Origin: Sphingomonas hankyongi
GTDB lineage: Bacteria; Pseudomonadota; Alphaproteobacteria; Sphingomonadales; Sphingomonadaceae
NCBI RefSeq assembly: GCF_023516575.1
Contig: NZ_JAMGBE010000002.1
Coordinates: forward strand, 310,001-374,000
DNA: 64,000 nucleotides
Reading direction: 5' to 3'
A program made the translations under genes and the position numbers. The notes under the pieces are model-generated. The model was not told the origin of the DNA and did not search any database. It was given only the letters and a program-made list of their open reading frames with translations. Position 1 is the first letter of the stretch. The number at the start of each line of letters is the position of its first letter. This document shows positions 25,901-34,603 of the stretch, piece by piece.

Positions 25901-27000
25901 AGATCACCGTCGAAAACACCGGGCCGGTCACGCTGACGGACGTCGACATCACCGACACCTACCACTCGGGTGGCGCATCAGGCCCCGCCAACCTTCTGGT
26001 AGATGACGGCGTGCTGACTGCCTATGCGATCGCGCATAATGCAGTCCTTACGGGTGACGACAACGACGGCGATGCCGGCAATGGTCTCGTCGCGGATGGG
26101 ATCCTCCAGGTGGGCGAAACCTGGACGATCACCTACACCGAGGCGTTCGATCCGCTGTCAGTATCTCCGGGATCGCACCTCAACACTGCCGATGTGAACA
26201 CCGCTGAGGGCGCGACGGACGAAGATTCGGCCTACTATTTCAGCCTGGTCGACACCGGCCTGTGCCCACGCACACCCGGCTTCTGGCAGAACATGAAGAA
26301 TGGCGGCCAGTTCTGGGACCAGCAGGGTGGTGAGAAGCATGCCGGCCAGGATGGCTTCCCGGACGGTGACCTGCTGTACAAGGTCGACAGCGACGGCAAC
26401 GGCGTGGTCAATAGCAGCGACAGCAATGTCTGGGGCTTGCTGATCGGCGATTACAACAAGAACGGCATCGCAGATAACCTTGGCCTCGACGGCATCGCCG
26501 GTACCGGCGACGATTTCCAGGAAGACGTGCTGTACGTCAGCTATGCCGATGCCCGTCAGCTGATCAACGCGTCGAACAAGCAACTCAACGGCCAAAGCGG
26601 CGACGGAAAGTTCATGCTTGGTCGCGACATGGTCGCGTCCTGGCTGAACTACCTGCAAGGCTCCGGCTTCGGGGATCCGGCCGATGCCAGCGATACGCAC
26701 AGTCCCGCGCATTATCTGAACGACGCGATCGACTGGATGCAGATCTACTCCGGAACCAACAGCGGCGGCACGACCGAGACGTGGGACAAGTTCAAGCTAA
26801 GCACCGCCGTGATCAAGACGAGCGACCCGAAGTGGAACACAATCCAGTCCGGCTTCGATCACAGCGCGTCCCAGATGCATTCCGCGCTCGATTACTACAA
26901 CAATACCGGCCAGACGGAGCCGGGCGGAACGCATTATGCAAACTGCTGCACGAACGAGTTCATTACAGCGCTCGGCATTTATGAGACGGCGCACGGCTGA
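22939..27000 (+). CDS. Giant repeat surface protein with SdrD_B and DUF11-like repeats
   Basis: 1353 residues, acidic, with no signal peptide and no PEP-CTERM or LPXTG tail. Residues 1-240 form a unique N-terminal region with an EF-hand-like DLDGNGSLEGY loop. Residues 242-360 resemble an SdrD B-like (Cna-B) domain with DVNGDGTRD and DLNGNNKLDVGE calcium-type loops. Residues 376-516, 517-662, 663-808 and 809-953 are four 141-146-residue repeats of DUF11/DUF7507 type, and 954-1108 is a diverged fifth. Each of the four repeats has one Cys in DALCADDE (EACADDE in the fourth) and one in VVCxP. Residues 1109-1353 start with CPRTPGFWQN, contain a dockerin-like DSDGNGVVNSSD loop and end in a Cys-Cys motif (NCCTNEF). 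I infer an exported or surface adhesin or matrix protein; the export route is unknown. A strong terminator follows. Confidence 0.8.
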   Translation: MADYNVKGFDDDGTDHSNDFTSTDEGWFRPSYFTGATFPFYLKHYNFDESQEIGATGTGLFNPFLNMNGGSTLLGFNTNEDIKKPYTDAGLTISDPNTDAIQLGDIPIVYKDLDGNGSLEGYYVINLDINENVNKDVSLEELQLFTSANPAVLSQYHSGGGTAFLPADGFTLRFDLDANTNNKLLLEDDGAGQGKLDYTFYFPVSMFSGSSPTDYLTLFSQFGPEPPDDAGFAEWNVLTAAKIEGTKFNDVNGDGTRDVNGIDNILGNGDDEVPLAGFTMYIDLNGNNKLDVGEQTALTDANGHFTFYSLLPNTSYTVREVLTAADVGVGLNFSDYDPPAGAWEQTTDPLNDGDQIVNVTTGTATMLVGNHVKVPNFTIDKSIVSVVGGVELQGGDPNTTADNAVNSAGDQINYRITIVNTGELALALTSISDALEGVGVTVNADSFTESGTNNNILDIGETWTWNWTETVSQTELDALCADDETITNTVTATFNYNGTDIGPKSDTVNTSVVCSPDFTAVKSIVSVEGGVELLGGDPSTTADDAVNSAGDKINYRLTIVNTGNVTLDGETITDTFEGAASGLTAADFTETGGNAALNGNGQLDVGETWTYNFTETVTQTELDALCADDETITNTLAASFVFDGETLGPKGNTVNTSVVCSPDFTAVKSIVSVEGGVELLGGDPSTTADDAVNSAGDKINYRLTIVNTGNVTLDGETITDTLEGTGSGLTAADFTETGGNAALNGNGQLDVGETWTYNFTETVTQTELDALCADDETITNTLAASFVFDGETLGPKGNTVNTSVVCSPDFTAVKSIVSVEGGVELLGGDPLTTADDAVDSVGDKINYRITIVNTGNVTLDGETITDTLEGTGSGLTAADFTETGGTGTNGDGILDVGETWTYNFTETVTQDVIDEACADDEKITNTLAASFVFDGETVGPKGNSVDTAVVCAPSVELIKYVDVGFGWDDANTGPGPNNVNVGGDVNFKITVENTGPVTLTDVDITDTYHSGGASGPANLLVDDGVLTAYAIAHNAVLTGDDNDGDAGNGLVADGILQVGETWTITYTEAFDPLSVSPGSHLNTADVNTAEGATDEDSAYYFSLVDTGLCPRTPGFWQNMKNGGQFWDQQGGEKHAGQDGFPDGDLLYKVDSDGNGVVNSSDSNVWGLLIGDYNKNGIADNLGLDGIAGTGDDFQEDVLYVSYADARQLINASNKQLNGQSGDGKFMLGRDMVASWLNYLQGSGFGDPADASDTHSPAHYLNDAIDWMQIYSGTNSGGTTETWDKFKLSTAVIKTSDPKWNTIQSGFDHSASQMHSALDYYNNTGQTEPGGTHYANCCTNEFITALGIYETAHG
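24064..25797 (+). repeat. Four tandem repeats of ~435 bp within the surface-protein gene
   Basis: Units begin at 24064, 24487, 24925 and 25363 (423, 438, 438 and 435 bp). The two 438-bp units are nearly identical at the DNA level, and the fourth is also very close, while the first is clearly diverged. Such identity suggests recent duplication or gene conversion, and copy number may differ between strains or be collapsed in short-read assemblies. Confidence 0.9.
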
Positions 27001-27020
27001 GCCTCGACTTTGAGAGAAAG

Positions 27021-27055
27021 GGCCGGGAGCGTTCGACGCTCCCGGCCTTTTTTTT
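27021..27055 (+). terminator. Strong Rho-independent terminator after the surface-protein gene
   Basis: Perfect 11-bp stem GGCCGGGAGCG (27021-27031) with 27037-27047, loop TTCGA, then eight T residues (27048-27055). Confidence 0.96.
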
Positions 27056-27157
27056 GCCCAGAATCCTCTGCGAACGTAGCTCGCTTTTCGACGAGTAAAG
27101 TTGCTCGCGGCTGCACCGCCGCTATCGTCCGCGACAAACATTCACTCGGGGATTCTC

Positions 27158-28975
27158 ATGGACCGTCGCCAATTCCTTTGCACCAGCGGTGCCGCCGCGC
27201 TTTCCGCTCCGTTTCTTTCCAGCAAGGCGTTCGCTGCGCCGGCCGCCTCGGGCGACGCAAATCTCGACGCTGTTTTCGAGCGCATCTTCCAGGAGCAGGT
27301 ACGGACATTCCCCGGCTTCGCGACCTCGCTCGGCCTGGACAAGGGCAAGCTGGCGCCGCTCCGCGCCAAGCTGGACGTGAGGCCCGTGCAACGGGCGCGG
27401 GCGGAAGAAATCGCGCGCACGAACAAGTTCATCGGCTGGCTCGAGGCTGTTCCGGAGGCAGGCCTTTCCGAAAGCGCCAAGCTCAACCGCGAAGTCGTCA
27501 TCTGGGACCTCAAGACCGGCAACGTCGGTCCGGAACGCTTCGACATCTCGAACCCGCAAAGCCCGTACGTGATCAGCCAGCAGGACGGCGCCTATTTCTC
27601 CCGGCCCGACTTCCTGCACAGCACTCACCCGATCGACACGAAGAGCGACGCCGAGGCCTATCTTTCACGCCTCGCGCAATTCGCCACCGAGCTCGACAAT
27701 GAGACTGCGGAGCAGAAGCGGCAGGCTGCCCGCGGATATCTGGCGCCCGGTTGGTCCCTCGACCTTGCGCTCAAGCAGATGCGAGAGCTCCGAGCGCCCG
27801 CTGCCGACCAGAGCACGATGGCGGAATCCGTTGCGAGCCGCGCCGCGGCGAAGAAGATCCCGGGCGAGTGGCGCGAGCGCGCGGCCAAGATCGTCGCCGA
27901 TCAGGTCTATCCGGCGCTCGATCGCCAGATTGCCGCGATTGCCGCGTTGCGCCCGACCACGCCTGCGGGCGACGGCGTGTGGCGCGTTCCGAACGGCGAT
28001 GCCGTCTATGCCGCGGCGCTCGCCGAAGCGACGACCACCAATTATTCGGCGGACGAGATCCACCAGATCGGGCTTCAGCAGGTCGCCGAGATCAGCGCCG
28101 AGCTGGACAAGATCCTGCGCTCGGCGGGACTGACCAGCGGCACAGTGGGCGAGCGGCTGACCGCCTTCAACCAGATGCCGGAGCAGCTCTACCCTAACAC
28201 CGACACCGGCCGCGCCCAGCTGATCGACGACCTCAACGCCGGCGTGAATGCGATGTACGCGAAGCTTCCGCAGGCGTTCGCGACGCTGCCCAAGCAGCCG
28301 CTCGAAATCCGGCGCGTGCCCCCAGAGATTCAGGATGGCGCGTCCAACGGCTATTATCGCCAGGCGACCCTCGATGGCTCACGGCCCGCGATTTACTTCA
28401 TCAACCTCAAGTCCACTGCTGACTGGCCCAAATATACCCTGCCTTCGCTCACCTATCACGAAGGCGTTCCGGGCCATCACCTGCAGCTCAGCATCGCACA
28501 GCTGTCGAAGGACCTGCCGATGCTACGGCGCATCGCCTTCTATTCGGCCTACGGCGAAGGCTGGGCTCTTTACGCCGAACAGCTCGCCGACGAGCTCGGA
28601 GGCTACAAGGGCAACGAGCGCGCGGGCTACCTGCAGTCGTTCCTGTTCCGCGCCGAGCGATTGATCGTGGACACTGGGATGAACCACAAGAAGTGGACCC
28701 GCGAGCAGGCAATCGAGCATATGATCGCCACGACCGGCTTCGCGCGCGGCCGCGCGCAGCGCGAGATCGAGCGCTACTGCGCCTCGCCCGGCCAGGCCTG
28801 CAGCTACAAGATCGGGCACCTTGCCTGGCTGCGCGCCCGCGAAGAAGCGAAACGCACGCTCGGGTCGAAGTTCGACATCCGCCAGTTCCACGAGATCCTG
28901 CGCGAGGGCGCGATGCCGCTGTCGATCCTCGAACGACGCATCCGCGAGCGCACCGCGGCGCAGATGGCCGGCTAG
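27158..28975 (+). CDS. DUF885 family protein with Tat signal
   Basis: 605 residues from ATG 27158. The N-terminus MDRRQFLCTSGAAALSAPFL has a twin-arginine motif, pointing to Tat export of a folded, probably metal-loaded protein. The DUF885 metal motif is LTYHEGVPGHHLQ, with AYGEGWALYAEQL downstream. An upstream in-frame ATG (27101) would bury the Tat signal and is rejected. A second DUF885 gene follows 77 bp later, so the two are probably tandem paralogues with related peptidase functions; substrates are unknown. Confidence 0.88.
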   Translation: MDRRQFLCTSGAAALSAPFLSSKAFAAPAASGDANLDAVFERIFQEQVRTFPGFATSLGLDKGKLAPLRAKLDVRPVQRARAEEIARTNKFIGWLEAVPEAGLSESAKLNREVVIWDLKTGNVGPERFDISNPQSPYVISQQDGAYFSRPDFLHSTHPIDTKSDAEAYLSRLAQFATELDNETAEQKRQAARGYLAPGWSLDLALKQMRELRAPAADQSTMAESVASRAAAKKIPGEWRERAAKIVADQVYPALDRQIAAIAALRPTTPAGDGVWRVPNGDAVYAAALAEATTTNYSADEIHQIGLQQVAEISAELDKILRSAGLTSGTVGERLTAFNQMPEQLYPNTDTGRAQLIDDLNAGVNAMYAKLPQAFATLPKQPLEIRRVPPEIQDGASNGYYRQATLDGSRPAIYFINLKSTADWPKYTLPSLTYHEGVPGHHLQLSIAQLSKDLPMLRRIAFYSAYGEGWALYAEQLADELGGYKGNERAGYLQSFLFRAERLIVDTGMNHKKWTREQAIEHMIATTGFARGRAQREIERYCASPGQACSYKIGHLAWLRAREEAKRTLGSKFDIRQFHEILREGAMPLSILERRIRERTAAQMAG

Positions 28976-29052
28976 GCCGCAGCCCAGCCGGGTCTGGACA
29001 ATCCCCTCGCTGTCGCGCAGCCTTCTCCGGCTGCTTCATCGGGGGGATTTCC

Positions 29053-30828
29053 ATGCGCGTTCTGGTTGCACTTCTGGTCGGCGTCGCTGCCGTTGCGGCG
29101 CCCGCGACGATTACGCCCGCAATAGCCGCTCCCGCCGTCAGCGAAGACGCGCGCTTTGAAGCCTTCGGCGAGCGCATGGTGGATGAGCTACTCAAGCTCC
29201 AGCCGGTTCTTGCGACGCAGGTCGGGGACCATCGCTTTGACGATGCCCTTCCCGACATGTCGGCTGCGGGGCGCGCGCAGATGCGTGGCTTTGCCGAACG
29301 GTCGTTGCGGGAACTTGCGACTTTCGATCACTCGCGCCTGAGCCGCGAAAATCAGGTCGACGCGATCGTCCTCAAGGATCAGCTCGATTACGCCATTTTC
29401 AGCGACCAGCGATTGCAGGACTGGGCGTGGGATCCGCAGACCTACTCCGGAACGCTAGGAGCGGGCCTGTTCGGGCTCGTCGGAGCACGCGAGTTCGCGC
29501 CACTGCCTGTGCGCTTGCGCGCGGCTACTGGCCGGCTCGAAGCGCTGCCGCGATTCCTCGAGCAATCGAAGGCCGCACTGGTGCCGGCACGCGTCCCGCG
29601 CGTGCACGCCGAAACAGTCGCCAAGCAGAACGCCGGCCTGAGCGGACTGATTGACGGAATCCTGGCGCAGAAGGACGCGCTTTCCGGAGCGGACCGCACG
29701 CGACTGGAGGCAGCCGGTGCGCAGGCCAAGGCAGCGATGGCGAGCTACCAGAACTGGCTGGACAAGGAACTCGTGCCCAACGCCAAGGGCAATGAGCGGA
29801 TCGGAGCGGCCTTATACGACGAAAAGCTTCGTCTCGCGCTCGAATCCACGCTGAGCCGCAAGGAGATTCGTGAGCGCGCCGACCGAGAGCTGCAGTCGCT
29901 GCGCTCGAAGATGTACGATGTTGCGGCCGGAATGCTCAAAGGCCGCGCCGGCGCTCCGCCCGCTCCGGCGAACCCGACACCGGAGCAGCAGCAAGCGGTG
30001 ATCGAGGCGGGGCTCGCGATCGTCAATGCCGATGCTCCGCCGCGCGACGAAGTCCTGACATTTGCGCGCAAGGCGCTCGACGAGGCAACCGCATTCGCCA
30101 AGGCGAAGGATATCGTGGGCTTTCCCGACGCCAATTTCCGCGTGATCGAGATGCCCGAATATGCCCGCGGTTCGTCCGCCGCCTATGCCGACATGCCGGG
30201 CGCGTTCGAAAAGGACCAGAGCGGCTATTTCACGGTCATGCCGATCCCCAAAGACTGGACCGATCAGCAAACCGCATCCTTCCTGCGTGAGTATAACAAG
30301 TGGGTGATCCAAGAGCTGACGCTGCATGAAGGCGTGCCCGGCCACCTGCTGCAGCTTACCCATGCAAACCAGTACAAGTCGCGGCTTCGCGCCTTTCTTC
30401 AATCCGGCCCGATGGTCGAAGGATGGGCCTGCTACGGGCAGGACGTGATGGCGGACGCCGGCTATCTCAATCGCGATCCGCGCTATCTCCTCGCGCACTA
30501 CAAGTTTCAGATGCGCATGCCGGTGAATGCAATCCTCGACCAGGACTTCCATGCCGGCACAATGACTCGCGAACAGGCCATGGAGCTGATGACCAAGACT
30601 GCTTTCCAAGAAGAGCGCGAGGCAGCCGGCAAATGGACCCGCCTACAGCTGAGCTCCGCGCAGCTGCCGACCTATTTCGTCGGATACCAGGAGTGGAAGG
30701 ACTTCCGCGCGGCCGCCGAAAAGAAGCCGGGATTCACCTTGCGCAAATTCCACGACGGAGCGCTCAGCCACGGTTCGCCACCCGTCCGGATGATCCGCGC
30801 GCTGGAGCTCGGCGAACCGATACGCTGA
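29053..30828 (+). CDS. DUF885 family secreted peptidase-like protein
   Basis: 591 residues from ATG 29053, after a G-rich ribosome-binding stretch (GGGGGGATTTCC). It has a Sec-type signal peptide (VALLVGVAAVAAPATITPAIAA), unlike the Tat signal of its neighbour. The motif LTLHEGVPGHLLQ carries HExxPGH; the distal segment is MVEGWACYGQD. The C-terminal RKFHDGALSHGSPPVRMIRAL block is typical of the family. The 120 codons open upstream in this frame belong to the neighbouring gene and are not part of the protein. It abuts the convergent uup gene, the stops forming TGATCA. Confidence 0.88.
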   Translation: MRVLVALLVGVAAVAAPATITPAIAAPAVSEDARFEAFGERMVDELLKLQPVLATQVGDHRFDDALPDMSAAGRAQMRGFAERSLRELATFDHSRLSRENQVDAIVLKDQLDYAIFSDQRLQDWAWDPQTYSGTLGAGLFGLVGAREFAPLPVRLRAATGRLEALPRFLEQSKAALVPARVPRVHAETVAKQNAGLSGLIDGILAQKDALSGADRTRLEAAGAQAKAAMASYQNWLDKELVPNAKGNERIGAALYDEKLRLALESTLSRKEIRERADRELQSLRSKMYDVAAGMLKGRAGAPPAPANPTPEQQQAVIEAGLAIVNADAPPRDEVLTFARKALDEATAFAKAKDIVGFPDANFRVIEMPEYARGSSAAYADMPGAFEKDQSGYFTVMPIPKDWTDQQTASFLREYNKWVIQELTLHEGVPGHLLQLTHANQYKSRLRAFLQSGPMVEGWACYGQDVMADAGYLNRDPRYLLAHYKFQMRMPVNAILDQDFHAGTMTREQAMELMTKTAFQEEREAAGKWTRLQLSSAQLPTYFVGYQEWKDFRAAAEKKPGFTLRKFHDGALSHGSPPVRMIRALELGEPIR

Positions 30829-32628
30829 TCAGGCGCGCGCCAGTCCCTCAGCCATTTCGGCGACCTCCAGCCAGCGAAACTCCGCGGCTTCGATCTCGGC
30901 CCGATTACGAGCGATGCGCTCTGTGATCCGCGCAAACCGATCTGGCTCCCGGAGAAAGAGGTCCGGATCGCCGAGCGCGGCTTCATCCTTTGCGACATCT
31001 GCCTGAAGACGTTCGATCTCGTCCGGCAATCGGTCGTAATCGCGCTGGTCTTTGTAAGAGAGCTTGCGGTTCGGCTGCGAGGGGCGCGGGGCAGCATCGA
31101 CGGTCTTCGGCGCGGAAGCTTTCGTTGCCGAGCGCGGCCGATGGTCTTCGTAGCGCTTGCGGATCCAGTCCTCGTACCCACCCGCGACGACGTCCACCTT
31201 GCCCGACCCGTCGAGTCCGAGAGTCACCGTCACGGTCCGGTCGAGAAAGTCGCGATCATGGCTCACGATCAGGACCGTGCCTTCATAATCGGCGATGACC
31301 TCCTGAAGCAGGTCCAAGGTCTCCAGGTCGAGATCGTTTGTCGGCTCGTCCAGCACCAGCAGGTTCGCCGCACGTGCGAACTCTCGCGCCAGCAGCAGTC
31401 GCGATCGTTCGCCGCCTGAAAGGGAGGCTATCGGCGCGTCAGCCAGCGTCGGATCGAACAGGAATTCTTTGAGATAGCCTTTGATGTGCTTCTTCGAGCC
31501 GCGGACCTCGATCCACTCTCCGCCGTTGGCGAGCACGTCGCGCACACGCTTCCCGGGATCCATCAGCCTGCGCTGCTGGTCGATGACGATGCCGCTCAGC
31601 GTCTTGGCGAGGGTCACGGAGCCGCTGTCGGGCGCAAGCTCTCCCGTCAGAAGCTTCAGCAATGTCGTCTTTCCCGCGCCGTTCGGTCCGACGATGCCGA
31701 TGCGATCACCGCGCTGCACGCGCAATGTGAAGTCGCGGATGATCGGCCGGTCGCCATAGGCCTTGTTGACCTGGTCGGCGTCGATCACGGTCTTGGACCG
31801 CACGTCGTCCTTAACAAGCGCGAGCTTGGCCGCGCCGGCGCTTCCGAGCATCGCCGCGCGCTGGGCGCGCATATCGTTGAGCTTGGCGAGCCGGCCCTGG
31901 TTGCGCCGCCGCCGCGCCGTCACCCCGCGCTGCAGCCAGTGAAGCTCGATCTTCAGCTTGGCGTCCAGTTTCTCGGCCGCGCGCGCCTCCTCCTCATAGA
32001 CTTTCTCGGTCCACGCCTCGAAACCGCCGAATCCTATTTCTGCGCGCCGCAGCTGCGCCCGGTCGAGCCAAAGGCAGCTGCGAGTCAGCCGCGCAAGGAA
32101 CGTGCGGTCGTGGCTGATGGCGATGAAGGCGCCCTTGAACCGCTTGAGCCACTCCTCCAGCCATTCGATGGCGCCGAGGTCGAGATGGTTGGTCGGCTCA
32201 TCGAGCATCAGGACATCGGGTTGCTGCGCCAGCGCGCGAGAGATCGCTGCGCGGCGCCGCTCGCCTCCGCTCGCAGTCGCGACGGGCCTTTCGAGATCGA
32301 TCCCGAGCTGATGGGCGATGGCGTCGGCTTCGTGCGGCTGCGGCGCGTCCCGGCCATGAAGCACCCAGTCGCGAAGTGTCTCGTGTCCGTCCATCTTCGG
32401 ATCCTGCTCGAGCAGGACGACGTGCGCGCCGGGGACGATCGTACGCTTGCCTTCGTCCGGATCGATCAGACCCGCGAGGCACTTCAGGAGCGTGGTCTTT
32501 CCGGCGCCGTTGCGGCCGATCAGCGCAAGACGATCGCGTTCCCCGATGTAGATGTCGAGGTCGCGAAACAACCAGCCTTCGCCCTGTATCAGGCCCAGCT
32601 TTTCATAGGAGAGAATGGGCGCCGCCAT
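30829..32628 (-). CDS. uup: ABC-F ATPase Uup
   Basis: 599 residues, no membrane segments, two ABC domains: Walker A GRNGAGKTTLL and GPNGAGKTTLL, signatures SGGERRRA and SGGERSRL, Walker B LMLDEPTNHLD and LVLDEPTNDLD. The C-terminal extension (RKLSYKDQRDYDRLPDEIE onward, ~75 residues) is the Uup coiled coil that binds DNA or ribosomes. Uup acts at ribosomes and affects transposon excision in E. coli. I take the start at MAAPILSYEKL (32628); further in-frame ATGs exist at 32637 and 32664. Confidence 0.9.
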   Translation of the reverse strand: MAAPILSYEKLGLIQGEGWLFRDLDIYIGERDRLALIGRNGAGKTTLLKCLAGLIDPDEGKRTIVPGAHVVLLEQDPKMDGHETLRDWVLHGRDAPQPHEADAIAHQLGIDLERPVATASGGERRRAAISRALAQQPDVLMLDEPTNHLDLGAIEWLEEWLKRFKGAFIAISHDRTFLARLTRSCLWLDRAQLRRAEIGFGGFEAWTEKVYEEEARAAEKLDAKLKIELHWLQRGVTARRRRNQGRLAKLNDMRAQRAAMLGSAGAAKLALVKDDVRSKTVIDADQVNKAYGDRPIIRDFTLRVQRGDRIGIVGPNGAGKTTLLKLLTGELAPDSGSVTLAKTLSGIVIDQQRRLMDPGKRVRDVLANGGEWIEVRGSKKHIKGYLKEFLFDPTLADAPIASLSGGERSRLLLAREFARAANLLVLDEPTNDLDLETLDLLQEVIADYEGTVLIVSHDRDFLDRTVTVTLGLDGSGKVDVVAGGYEDWIRKRYEDHRPRSATKASAPKTVDAAPRPSQPNRKLSYKDQRDYDRLPDEIERLQADVAKDEAALGDPDLFLREPDRFARITERIARNRAEIEAAEFRWLEVAEMAEGLARA

Positions 32629-32750
32629 GACGGCCATATGGCGGCCACGTTGCATTCGCGCCACTCCCGGCGACCTGAACGCCGCCGTTCATGCACATTC
32701 ATAGCGCATTCAATGCACTGTGATAGAAAGCGCTTCATAAGAGTCGCGTA

Positions 32751-33050
32751 ATGATCCTGGTTCGTACCCTCCTCGCCGCAGCCGCGCTCGCTGCAGGTTT
32801 CAGCAGCGCCCCGGCGCTGGCCGAGAAGCCGCGCGATGCCGACAAGGCCTTTGAGGCGACCCAGCAGGGCCGCTCGATGCCCCTTCCGCAACTGGAGCGC
32901 CGCGTCATGCCGTTCATGGGCGGCGCGGACTATCTGGGGCCCGAGCTCAATGGCAGCACCACCCGCATGAAGTTCATGCGCAATGGCCGCGTCATCTGGG
33001 TGGACGTCGATGGCCAGGGCCGCATCGTCCGCCGCTCCCGCGACAAATAG
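32751..33050 (+). CDS. Small secreted hypothetical protein
   Basis: 99 residues with a clear signal peptide (LLAAAALAAGFSSAPALA). The mature part has VMPFMGGADYLGPELNG and RVIWVDVDGQGRIVRR, resembling a short PepSY-like secreted protein common in sphingomonads; no function is known. It diverges from uup and converges on the protease gene. Confidence 0.7.
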   Translation: MILVRTLLAAAALAAGFSSAPALAEKPRDADKAFEATQQGRSMPLPQLERRVMPFMGGADYLGPELNGSTTRMKFMRNGRVIWVDVDGQGRIVRRSRDK

Positions 33051-33059
33051 TCCCCTAAC

Positions 33060-34412
33060 CTAGCTTGTCGTTCGCTCGCTGCCCCTATGAGGCTCGCTAG
33101 CGATGTTCACGGGACTGACGCGCTGCAGGACCTTGATCGCGTAGTCGAGCTGGTAATCGTCGATGCCCTTCTTCTTGAGATCCGCAGCCGTGACGGTGAA
33201 GCGCGCGCTTGGCGGATCTTCGCGCTTCAGCAGCGCGTCTTCGTCGCCCGCCTCGGTGATGAGATGCCGTTTCAAGTCGGATTCGCGAACCTTTAGGCGT
33301 GACACGCGGCCTTCGTCGGAAAGTTGCGGAACGACGATGTCGGGATCGATCCCTCCCCCCTGCACGGACTTGCCCGACGGAAGGTAATAGAGGTCCGTCG
33401 TGAGCTTCAGCGCGCGGTCGGCACCCATGCGGAAGACCGACTGGACCGAGCCCTTGCCAAAGCTCAGCTCACCGATGACGAGCCCGCGGTGATGGTCCTG
33501 GAGCGCTCCGGCGACGATCTCGGAAGCTGAAGCGCTGCCCGCATCGACCAGGACGATCAGCGGCTTGCCGTTGGTGAGGTCGCCGGGATGCGCATAGAAA
33601 CGGCGGATGGTGTCGTTGGAACGGCCCCTCTGGGAAACGATCTCGCCTTGATCGAGGAACATGTCGGCGATCTCGACGGCCTCGTCGACGATGCCGCCGC
33701 CGTTCGAGCGAAGATCCAGGACATAACCGACCGCATTATTGTTCGTCGCGGCGTTGATTTTCTGAATGGCCTCGCGGGTCGCCTGACCGCTTTTCCCGTT
33801 GAAGATGTTGAGGTTGATGATCCCGACGCGGTTCCGGACCTCCCACTTCACGGGATTCACGTCGATCACGCCGCGCACCAGGCTGAGCTCGATCGGCTTG
33901 GGATTGCCTTCGCGGCGGATCCGCAATTCGACCTTCGTGCCGGGCTCGCCGCGCATCTTGTTGACGGATTCATCGAGGGTCGAGCCGAACATCAGCTCAC
34001 CGTTGATGTGGGTTATATAGTCGCCCGACTTTATGCCCGCGCGCCAGGCGGGAGTGTCTTCGGTCGTCGAGACAACCTTAAGCAGTCCATCCTCGATTGT
34101 GGTGACCAGGCCTAGCCCGCCGTAATTGCCGTCTGCGATTGTCTGCAGGTTTTCGAAATCCTGTCCCTCGGCATAGCTGGAGTGAGGGTCGAGCGCCGCT
34201 AGCATTCCATCGATCGCGCCGTTGATGAGGGTATGGTCGTCGACGGGCTTCACATAATTTTTCTTCACCCTTTCGAAGACGCTCATGAAGCGTTCGAGCT
34301 CGTCATAGGTCGACGGAGCCGGGGGCGCGGAGGCAGCCCCGAACGCGGGCGCCGCCAGCGCCACGGCAAGACCGATCAAAAGCGGACGGGCGAAACCGGG
34401 ACGTACGCGCAT
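33060..34412 (-). CDS. ctpA: C-terminal processing protease (S41 family)
   Basis: 450 residues from ATG 34412, with GGAGG upstream. Signal peptide (LLIGLAVALAAPAFGA), then a PDZ domain (GNYGGLGLVTTIEDGLLKVV to GTKVELRIRREG), then the S41 core. Catalytic Ser lies in DAGSASASEIVAGAL and Lys in LSFGKGSVQS. CtpA-type proteases trim C-termini of periplasmic proteins and peptidoglycan hydrolases. The frame stays open upstream to 34547, but that stretch lacks a signal peptide at its start. Confidence 0.92.
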   Translation of the reverse strand: MRVRPGFARPLLIGLAVALAAPAFGAASAPPAPSTYDELERFMSVFERVKKNYVKPVDDHTLINGAIDGMLAALDPHSSYAEGQDFENLQTIADGNYGGLGLVTTIEDGLLKVVSTTEDTPAWRAGIKSGDYITHINGELMFGSTLDESVNKMRGEPGTKVELRIRREGNPKPIELSLVRGVIDVNPVKWEVRNRVGIINLNIFNGKSGQATREAIQKINAATNNNAVGYVLDLRSNGGGIVDEAVEIADMFLDQGEIVSQRGRSNDTIRRFYAHPGDLTNGKPLIVLVDAGSASASEIVAGALQDHHRGLVIGELSFGKGSVQSVFRMGADRALKLTTDLYYLPSGKSVQGGGIDPDIVVPQLSDEGRVSRLKVRESDLKRHLITEAGDEDALLKREDPPSARFTVTAADLKKKGIDDYQLDYAIKVLQRVSPVNIASEPHRGSERTTS

Positions 34413-34603
34413 TCTGGAGACCTCCGAAGGGAACCGGTGGATGAATGGTCGGCTATCGGTGGGGCAAGCCGGAATCGACGAACGGCATTGTGAAGTTGAG
34501 CCGATTGACATTTTGCCAGCACCCGCTGTTTCGTTCCGGTAAAGCAACCGATTGCCGCAACGCGGGTTGACGGAGCGAACATGAACATCATCTGGACACT
34601 GAA

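Noticed and set aside
24943-25965. Long minus-strand frame within the surface-protein repeats
   Set aside because: It repeats only because the plus-strand coding repeats do; no start signal and Arg/Val/Asp-rich composition.
26900-27000. PEP-CTERM sorting tail on the repeat protein
   Set aside because: The C-terminus lacks the PEP motif, hydrophobic helix and Arg-rich end required.
31486-32751. 421-codon frame antisense to uup
   Set aside because: The ABC-F gene on the minus strand has all motifs; the opposite frame shows no recognisable domain.
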